Of a stretch of DNA of 11,209 nucleotides, positions 5,937 to 11,209 are shown in pieces. Each line of letters begins with the position of its first letter. Position 1 is the first letter of the stretch. The notes beneath the pieces were generated by a model, which did not search any database, was not told the DNA's origin, and worked only from the letters and a program-made list of their open reading frames with translations. The stretch is from JBBITW01 sp037440525 (lineage in GTDB: Bacteria > Desulfobacterota > BSN033 > UBA1163). The stretch lies in contig JBBITW010000120.1 in the NCBI GenBank assembly GCA_037440525.1, positions 1-11,209 of the forward strand, given 5' to 3'. Made by a program: the position numbers and the translations under genes.

Positions 5937-8900
5937 TGACCAATAGTTCCCTTTCGAATTTGATCAAGCATCTTCCTTGCCAATCCCCGTCTATCTTCTC
6001 TCTTTGTCTTTTCTAAAAGCTTCTTATAAACCTGACTTGCCTCAAATAATTTCTTCTCCTCGATATAGATAGGGCCCAATTTTAAAAGGGCATCCTCTGT
6101 AAGATCTGAAAGGTTTGGATAAAGATAGAGAATTGTAGAAAATTGAAGAATTGCCATACCCCTATTTCCTGCCCCTAAGTAGGCCTCCCCCAATTTGAAA
6201 TGGGCGAGAGATGACAATTTCTCCTCTGAACTTCTAATTGCCTGGGAAAGAGCAGAGATAGAATCTCCATACCTTTTCTGATTTAAATAAAGTATCCCCA
6301 ACCTTAAAAAAAATTCATATCTTATTTCATCATCCGGAAACTTTCTGATACCTTCCTTTAATACCTTCTCTGCTTCTTCCTCTTTTCCAAGGTTTCGATA
6401 AGCCTCCTCAATACCGAGATAGAGCCTTTTAGTCTGCCCATCATGAGGTGAGTTACGAATAACCCATTCGTATCTTTCCAGGGCTTTTGAGTAAGATTTA
6501 TTAAGAAGATAAAGATCTCCTAAATCTATTTGTGCATCAATAGAAAGATGGCTCTTAGGATATGATTTCAAAAATTTTTCCATCTCATCTATAGCTTCAG
6601 AAAATCTTCTCTCCAATTTTAGAAGATGTGCCACTTTAAACTGTGCTTCTTCAGCCCACATGCTTTTAGGATATAAACGAAGGAGTTCTTGATAAGTCCT
6701 GATGGCCTTCTCCTCCATTCGAGACTGTTCATAATAATTTCCCAACTGTATCAATGCCTGAGGCGCCAGATGGCTGTTAGGATATAGCTTTATAAACGAA
6801 TCGACTCGAGATATAAAAGATTCAAACTTTTTCTCCCGAAGAAGGCAGAGGATGATGCCAAAATCTGCCTCCGAAACCTCTTTGGATTTGTTATGTTCTT
6901 TGATCAACTGGAGATAAGCATTTATGGCATCACCATATTGTTTCAGATTATAATAACTATCCCCGATCTTTAAAAGTGATGAGGGAACATATGGACTTTC
7001 AGGGTATTGGTATATCAGACGTCTGAACTCCTCAATTGCCTTATGAAAATCCTTTTTCCGAAAATATGACCACGAAATCCAGTATTGTGATTCGTCCCTG
7101 TAGGGACCTATGAGATTGAATTCTAAAAGCCTCTTAAACTGATTGATTGCCTCGTCAAATCTCTCCTCTCTGTATGCAATCCACCCTAAGAGATAAACGG
7201 CCTTCTCCCAATCTTGATCACCACCCATCAATGATGCCAAATTCATCAAATATCCTTTTGCGTTTTGATAATCATCCTGGTTCAAATACCCCTCTGCTAC
7301 CAATAGAAGGAGGGAAGGGGTTGATTGATATTCAGGGAATGCTCTCAGAATATTTAAAAAATAGTGATTTGCTTCCTTCCACTCGTTTCTTTGAAAGTGA
7401 TACCATCCTAAACTCAATAGACCTTTGGGATATAAGATTGGATCCCCTTTCAATCGGTCTATATACTCAACCCCTTTCCTGTAATCCTGTTTAAGGAGAT
7501 AAGTCTCTGAAAGCCAATAAAGAATATTTTTTACCTCAGGATCCTCTGGAAATCTGTCAATCATTATCTCCCAGTAGCTTATTGCATCATCATAATTCTT
7601 TAAAAAGAAGTGGGCATAACCCAATCTTGAATACACCTTATTTTCAAGGCTGCCCCTCCTTCTCCCCCACAATACAGATTTATAGGCATCGATTGCTCCC
7701 ACATAATCTTTCTGATTGAATAGAGACTCCCCCAACATAAAATAGACAAGCTCCTGAAGGTCATTTTCAGGATAGATTCTAAGAAACTGCTGGAATATCG
7801 AAGCAGAATAGCTATAATCCTTCTTATCAAAATAGTATTTACCTATATCAAACAGACACTGTTCAGCCCATGGAGATGTAAGAAAGGAAGAGAGGAATCT
7901 CTGATAAAGTTGCATCGCCTTTTCACCTTCATTCATTCCAAGATAACTCTTAATGATCCCCCAGAAGATTTGATCTGAGAGACGTGTACCGGGAAATGAA
8001 AGGAGAATTCCTTCAAAGTTCTCTTTTCCTTCTTTATAATTCCCGAGGGATAGAAGGCTCCAAGCCAAGGCATAACGGACCCATTCCTCAAGGGAATGTT
8101 GTGGAAATTGCTTGAGGAAATTCTTAAAAATTTTGCATGCTTCAGCAAATTCTTTCAGCCTGAAATGGCAAACTCCCATAAGATACTCACCCTCGGGTCT
8201 CCATACCCCTTTTGGATACTTTTGGACAAGATTCTCAATCTCCCTGATGGCTTCTCCATATCTACCGAGGCAGTAAAGTGAATAGCCCGACCAGAATAGG
8301 GATGATTGACCAATTGAATGAGATGATCCCTTCTCGTAAGCTTGATGGAAAAATTTGTAGCTCTCTTCATACAATCCTCTTGTTAGCTGAATCCAGCCAA
8401 TAGAATATAGTGCATATATAGATAATTCATTATCAGATATTATCTCCGAAGCTCTTTTAAATGAGGCAATGGCCTCTTCACTATTTCCCATATGAAATTT
8501 CGATTCCCCCATCCAGTAAAAGGCAAACCCTCTTAGAGGACTTTTTGGATAATCCTCTATTAGCCTCTTAAAGTCCTCTGAAGCATACCCATATTCCTCC
8601 CGTGAATAGTAGTATCTCCCCCTTTCATAAAGTGCTTTTTCACCTACAACTGCAGGTGCTACACCCCTTGTAAATTTACTTGTATATGAACACCCGGGCT
8701 GGGTAAGGCTTGGACTCATCTTTTTCATCGCTCCAATTACCTCTTCTCCCAATCCTATGGACATCATGAATGGTTCCTCTTTAACACCCTGAGCTAAGAC
8801 CACAGGAATTGGGATTTCCCTCTTTTCTATCCATCTCCTATCCTCTTTCCCCCAAAATGTAATCCTTGAACCCTCTGCTCTGTTTCGAGGTTGCTGTCCC

Positions 8901-8986
8901 TGACCCCTAAAAATAGGAAACGATAGAGTAATTGATAGGAGAAGAAAAATACTAAAAATTCTTATTATTTTTAAAGGTATCTTCAT
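5933..8986 (-). CDS. Large exported tetratricopeptide-repeat protein
   Basis: The 1017-residue protein opens with a Sec-type signal (basic MKIPLKIIR, hydrophobic core about 9-26) without a lipobox. A poorly conserved segment (about 30-113) with one Cys at 99 follows. By eye I count about 24 consecutive TPR-like units from about residue 114 to the C-terminus, spaced roughly 36-40 residues. They have the usual pattern (e.g. YWMGESKFHMGNSEEAIASF; LIQLGNYYEQSRMEEKAIRTY) and many end in YPxS-type turns. TPR solenoids are protein-interaction scaffolds, and this one should lie in the periplasm. It is fused by a 4-base overlap to the TonB-like gene, so the two probably form a complex. A candidate promoter lies at 9073-9100. 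ATG 8986 lacks a well-spaced Shine-Dalgarno. No specific function can be assigned. Confidence 0.88.
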   Translation of the reverse strand: MKIPLKIIRIFSIFLLLSITLSFPIFRGQGQQPRNRAEGSRITFWGKEDRRWIEKREIPIPVVLAQGVKEEPFMMSIGLGEEVIGAMKKMSPSLTQPGCSYTSKFTRGVAPAVVGEKALYERGRYYYSREEYGYASEDFKRLIEDYPKSPLRGFAFYWMGESKFHMGNSEEAIASFKRASEIISDNELSIYALYSIGWIQLTRGLYEESYKFFHQAYEKGSSHSIGQSSLFWSGYSLYCLGRYGEAIREIENLVQKYPKGVWRPEGEYLMGVCHFRLKEFAEACKIFKNFLKQFPQHSLEEWVRYALAWSLLSLGNYKEGKENFEGILLSFPGTRLSDQIFWGIIKSYLGMNEGEKAMQLYQRFLSSFLTSPWAEQCLFDIGKYYFDKKDYSYSASIFQQFLRIYPENDLQELVYFMLGESLFNQKDYVGAIDAYKSVLWGRRRGSLENKVYSRLGYAHFFLKNYDDAISYWEIMIDRFPEDPEVKNILYWLSETYLLKQDYRKGVEYIDRLKGDPILYPKGLLSLGWYHFQRNEWKEANHYFLNILRAFPEYQSTPSLLLLVAEGYLNQDDYQNAKGYLMNLASLMGGDQDWEKAVYLLGWIAYREERFDEAINQFKRLLEFNLIGPYRDESQYWISWSYFRKKDFHKAIEEFRRLIYQYPESPYVPSSLLKIGDSYYNLKQYGDAINAYLQLIKEHNKSKEVSEADFGIILCLLREKKFESFISRVDSFIKLYPNSHLAPQALIQLGNYYEQSRMEEKAIRTYQELLRLYPKSMWAEEAQFKVAHLLKLERRFSEAIDEMEKFLKSYPKSHLSIDAQIDLGDLYLLNKSYSKALERYEWVIRNSPHDGQTKRLYLGIEEAYRNLGKEEEAEKVLKEGIRKFPDDEIRYEFFLRLGILYLNQKRYGDSISALSQAIRSSEEKLSSLAHFKLGEAYLGAGNRGMAILQFSTILYLYPNLSDLTEDALLKLGPIYIEEKKLFEASQVYKKLLEKTKREDRRGLARKMLDQIRKGTIGQ

Positions 8987-9072
8987 CTCTTAATATTAAC
9001 ACACCCTTCGAGCTCGCAATAGCGGCCTCTCTATTATTTCAAATATAATGTATCAGTTGCTATTAATAATAA

Positions 9073-9100
9073 GTTATCAGAAATATTTAAGGATTGTCAA
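9073..9100 (-). promoter_or_regulatory. Candidate sigma70-type promoter for the TPR-TonB operon
   Basis: On the minus strand a perfect -35 hexamer TTGACA (9095-9100) is followed by a 16-nt spacer and GATAAC (9073-9078; 4 of 6 matches to TATAAT). It points at the TPR gene, giving an AT-rich leader of roughly 80 nt. It lies just outside the inserted element, so the insertion left it intact. This is pattern matching only. Confidence 0.45.
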
Positions 9101-9111
9101 GGATTGACAAG
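9092..9111. repeat. Short direct and inverted repeats next to the element (possible operator)
   Basis: TTGTCAA (9094-9100), GGA, TTGACAA (9104-9110) form a perfect 7-bp inverted repeat with a 3-nt centre. The same stretch can be read as two 10-bp direct repeats, AAGGATTG followed by TC or AC, starting at about 9089 and 9099. The left half, on the minus strand, is the -35 TTGACA of the leftward candidate promoter. The right half gives a TTGACA on the plus strand. A repressor site or paired -35 boxes are possible; neither is proven. Confidence 0.45.
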
Positions 9112-9322
9112 GAGACCTCTGAAATAGTATTCTTAGACTGGGGAGGTGGGGTGAAAAAGCCTTCGAGCGGATACCTTTAATAGTTTGGCACTATTGATTA
9201 ATACCCTGAAAACGCTTGATTTTCTTTGAGGCGATTGTAAGCAATCTACCTTCTTAATGTCCGCATTCGAAGGGTTTGGAACACTACCTCCCCAGGCATT
9301 TCAGGATTTTTTCAGAAGTCTC
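9112..9322 (+). mobile_element. MITE-like palindromic element, copy 2 (211 bp)
   Basis: The element begins GAGACCTCTGAAA and ends TTTTTTCAGAAGTCTC. Its arms pair further inward through CTGGGGAGGT and a CCTTCGA..GCGGA block, leaving an interior of about 70-85 nt absent from copy 1. That interior holds a small hairpin (AATAGT, 5-nt loop, ACTATT; 9179-9195) and another (GATTG, TAAG, CAATC; near 9233-9246). Perfect ACAAG direct repeats (9107-9111 and 9323-9327) abut both ends, consistent with a 5-bp target duplication. The right 60 bases match copy 1 at 55 positions. It carries no gene. It lies just upstream of pcm and in the opposite orientation to copy 1. Confidence 0.83.
9179..9195. repeat. 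Internal hairpin of mobile element copy 2
   Basis: AATAGT, loop TTGGC, ACTATT makes a perfect 6-bp stem inside the interior that copy 1 lacks. No T-run follows, so it is not a typical intrinsic terminator. Confidence 0.5.
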
Positions 9323-9340
9323 ACAAGATTTTTATATATA
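9311..9340 (+). promoter_or_regulatory. Weak candidate promoter for pcm, partly inside the mobile element
   Basis: TTCAGA (9311-9316, 4 of 6 matches to TTGACA) in the right terminal repeat is spaced 16-18 nt from a TATATATA stretch (9333-9340), which lies outside the element. Transcription would start shortly before the pcm ATG at 9360. The -35 part would have been supplied by the insertion. Matches are modest and AT-rich tracts are common here, so this is speculative. Confidence 0.25.
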
Positions 9341-9359
9341 TGGTAGTTTAAAAACAGTA

Positions 9360-10097
9360 ATGAAAAGTTTGAAAGGTATTATAACATTTACTTTAACTTT
9401 AATCCTTTTTGCAGGTTGTCCAAGGGGAGAGCGAAACGGTGAGCTTTCCTTTAATGGAGATTACAAGTCTATGCGCGAAAAGATGGTAGAAACTCAGATA
9501 AAGGCAAGGGGAGTAAAAGACGAACGGGTTCTTTCTGCAATATTAAAGGTAGAACGTCATCTCTTTGTTCCAATTGAGTATCAGAATTTGGCCTATTCCG
9601 ATCAACCCCTTCCCATAGGAGAAGGCCAGACAATATCTCAACCTTATATCGTTGCCCTGATGACAGAACTTTTAGAACTCAAAGGAGATGAAAGGGTATT
9701 GGAGATTGGAACGGGTTCTGGTTATCAGGCAGCAATATTGGGGGAACTGGCAAAGGAAGTGTATACAATTGAGATTATTGACAGCCTTGCATCATCTGCC
9801 CGGAAAAGGCTTATCGAGCTTGGATATAAGAATATTCAGGTTAGGAGCGGTGATGGATACCAGGGATGGCCAGAAATGGCTCCCTTCGATGCAATAATTG
9901 TCACAGCCGCACCTGATCACATACCAAAACCTCTTTTAGAGCAGTTAAAAGAAGGGGGGAGGATGGTAATACCTGTAGGTGGATATTCACAGGAACTAAA
10001 AAAGATTGTAAAAAGATCAGGAAGGATAGAAACGACTGATGTTATCCCTGTCCTCTTTGTTCCCATGACAGGAGAAGGGGTAAGAAGGAAGAAATAA
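9360..10097 (+). CDS. pcm: Protein-L-isoaspartate O-methyltransferase with lipoprotein-type signal
   Basis: The protein is 245 residues from ATG 9360. The body is a clear PCMT: MVETQIKARGVKDERVL, then RHLFVP, the active-site-type stretch QPLPIGEGQTISQPYIVALM, SAM-binding motif I VLEIGTGSGYQAA, FDAIIVTAAPDHIPKPLLEQL and GGRMVIPVGG. PCMT repairs damaged Asp/Asn residues by methylating L-isoaspartate with SAM. Unusually, a basic and hydrophobic leader ends in LFAGC with the Cys at residue 20, matching a lipoprotein signal. I chose ATG 9360 because it starts this signal; an upstream TTG at 9276 would begin inside the mobile element and bury it. No clear Shine-Dalgarno is seen. It ends 2 bp from the convergent rarA stop. 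The PCMT family is certain; export is inferred. Confidence 0.9.
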   Translation: MKSLKGIITFTLTLILFAGCPRGERNGELSFNGDYKSMREKMVETQIKARGVKDERVLSAILKVERHLFVPIEYQNLAYSDQPLPIGEGQTISQPYIVALMTELLELKGDERVLEIGTGSGYQAAILGELAKEVYTIEIIDSLASSARKRLIELGYKNIQVRSGDGYQGWPEMAPFDAIIVTAAPDHIPKPLLEQLKEGGRMVIPVGGYSQELKKIVKRSGRIETTDVIPVLFVPMTGEGVRRKK

Positions 10098-10099
10098 TT

Positions 10100-11209
10100 T
10101 CAAATCTTTTCCCTCTTTCTCTTCCTCCAGTTTTCAACCCTTCTCTTAATCTCCTTTTCAAATCCCTGTTCAGAAGGATCATAATATATTCTTCCCCTCA
10201 GATTCTCAGGCAGGTATTCCTCTTCAACGAAATGGTCAGGATAGTCATGGGGATATTTATAGTCTTTCCCATACCCCAGGTCTTTCATCATAGCAGTCAC
10301 TGGATTTCTAATGTGAAGTGGAACAGGCATGTTTCCAAGCTCACGAACATCTCTTTGAACCTTTTGGTATGCAATGTATATTGCATTTGACTTTGGGGCC
10401 GTGGCTAAATACACGGCCGCTTGAGCAAGGGCAAGGTCCCCCTCAGGTAGACCAACGAAATGAAAGGCCTGCATCGCCGAGACCGCTACCTGCAATGCTT
10501 GAGGATCTGCATTCCCTATATCCTCTGAAGCAAAGCGGATCATCCTTCTTGCAATATAAAGAGGGTCTTCTCCTGCTTCGAGCATCCTTCCAAGCCAGTA
10601 AAGGGCTGCATCAGGATCACTTCCTCTAAGGCTTTTGTGAAAGGCAGATATGAGATTATAATGTTCCTCTCCCGACTTATCATATAAAAAACTCTTTCTC
10701 TGAAGAACCTCTTCAAGCTCATTCTTCTTGATTTGTCTAATGCCTCGATGATCGGGCGGAGTAGTGAGAACAATCATCTCCAGGGTATTTAATCCTATCC
10801 TCGCATCTCCATTTGCCATCCTTGAGATGGCCTTTAGCACATCGGGCTCTACATTTGCAGGATATTTTCCAAGCCCCCTCTCTCTATCTACGAGTGCCCG
10901 ATTCAGGATTATCTCAATCTCTTCCTCTTTTAAGGGATTCAGTGTAAAGACCTTTGCCCTTGAAAGAAGTGGAGATATTACTTCGAAAGAGGGATTCTCT
11001 GTTGTTGCACCTATTAGAATTATTGTCCCTTTCTCAACATGGGGGAGAAAGGCATCCTGCTGGGCTTTGTTAAACCTGTGAATCTCATCAATAAAGAGTA
11101 TTGTCCTTCTCTTTTTATATCTCACCTCGACTTTTGCTTCATGGATTACCTCTTTATTCTGTTTAGCCCCGGAAAGCACAGCACTAAAGGCAATAAATAG
11201 AGCACCGGT
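10100..11209 (-). CDS. rarA: RarA/MgsA-type AAA+ recombination ATPase, N-terminus outside the window
   Basis: The reading frame is open to the right edge, giving about 369 residues. Roughly 75 N-terminal residues, including Walker A, are missing from the window. Visible parts are TGALFIAFSAVLSG, Walker B ILFIDEIHRFNKAQQDAFLP, sensor 1 IGATTENPSFEV, the SRAKVFTL region, sensor 2 GDARIGLNTLE, and the family-specific C-terminal helical region (RGSDPDAALYWLGRMLEAGEDP, RRMIRFASEDIGNADP, GYGKDYKYPHDYPDHF). RarA is a tetrameric clamp-loader-like ATPase acting at stalled replication forks in the cytoplasm. The internal GTG at 11179 is a valine codon, not the start. The TGA stop lies 2 bp from the convergent pcm stop with no terminator between. 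It is unrelated in function to the neighbouring envelope genes. Confidence 0.95.
   Translation of the reverse strand, partial: TGALFIAFSAVLSGAKQNKEVIHEAKVEVRYKKRRTILFIDEIHRFNKAQQDAFLPHVEKGTIILIGATTENPSFEVISPLLSRAKVFTLNPLKEEEIEIILNRALVDRERGLGKYPANVEPDVLKAISRMANGDARIGLNTLEMIVLTTPPDHRGIRQIKKNELEEVLQRKSFLYDKSGEEHYNLISAFHKSLRGSDPDAALYWLGRMLEAGEDPLYIARRMIRFASEDIGNADPQALQVAVSAMQAFHFVGLPEGDLALAQAAVYLATAPKSNAIYIAYQKVQRDVRELGNMPVPLHIRNPVTAMMKDLGYGKDYKYPHDYPDHFVEEEYLPENLRGRIYYDPSEQGFEKEIKRRVENWRKRKREKI

Larger units (their letters stand above)
8987..9359. other. Divergent gene-free region between the TPR gene and pcm
   Basis: No gene is visible in this 373-base stretch. From left to right it holds an AT-rich leader of the leftward operon (8987-9072), a candidate leftward promoter (9073-9100), a 7-bp inverted repeat and 10-bp direct repeats (9092-9111), the 211-bp mobile element (9112-9322) with its 5-bp flanking repeats, and a short AT-rich stretch with TATATATA just before the pcm start. 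I see no tRNA, riboswitch or classic intrinsic terminator. Confidence 0.75.

Noticed and set aside
9089..9111. AAGGATTG-type tandem units as a CRISPR or minisatellite
   Set aside because: There are only two 10-bp units, no spacers and no cas genes; better described as a short repeat at the promoter.
5108..9111. A classical composite transposon carrying the TPR and TonB-like genes
   Set aside because: Each element copy has its own matching flanking duplication, indicating two independent insertions rather than one composite unit with a shared duplication.
9276..9359. An in-frame TTG-started extension of pcm
   Set aside because: It begins inside the right arm of the mobile element and would bury the hydrophobic leader and lipobox; ATG 9360 gives a coherent signal peptide.

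Overview
The window reads as a chromosomal segment of a Gram-negative bacterium of moderately low GC. An LPS inner-core heptosyltransferase pair, a TonB-type protein, a large exported TPR protein and a lipoprotein-type signal all imply an outer membrane. Protein style (rich in K, E, R and I), use of TTG and GTG starts, and the gene mix suggest an anaerobic or environmental lineage such as Desulfobacterota or Nitrospirota. That placement is inference; no rRNA or other decisive marker is present.

Almost everything is transcribed leftward (minus strand). From right to left: rarA (its start lies beyond the right edge); then, convergent to it, a plus-strand isoaspartyl methyltransferase (pcm-like) with a lipoprotein signal; a 373-base gene-free divergent region; a 1017-residue TPR protein; a TonB-like protein (GTGA overlap); an FtsB/DivIC-like division protein; a radical SAM protein; a YbgC-type thioesterase; heptosyltransferases WaaC-like and WaaF; a WaaE-like GT2 glycosyltransferase; and the first 95 codons of a nucleotide-sugar epimerase running off the left edge. 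Spacing from the TPR gene to the epimerase is short throughout, so it may be one long cell-envelope operon, perhaps with internal promoters.

The main discovery is a family of short palindromic mobile elements (MITE-like). Copy 1 (120 bp, 4988-5107) sits between the tonB-like gene and ftsB. Copy 2 (211 bp, 9112-9322) sits upstream of pcm. They share terminal sequence beginning GAGACCTCTGAAA and a right arm matching at 55 of 60 bases. Each is flanked exactly at its palindrome ends by a perfect 5-bp direct repeat, different for each copy (CCTAT and ACAAG on the plus strand), as expected for target-site duplications. At copy 1 the duplicated ATAGG preserves both the stop codon of the upstream gene and the Shine-Dalgarno of ftsB, so both genes survive the insertion. 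No transposase is present in the window.

Functionally, the LPS genes (WaaC, WaaF, GT2, epimerase) form an inner-core module. The TPR/TonB pair is an uncharacterised envelope module. FtsB links the region to septation. The exported-looking methyltransferase is biochemically puzzling because its cofactor SAM is cytoplasmic.
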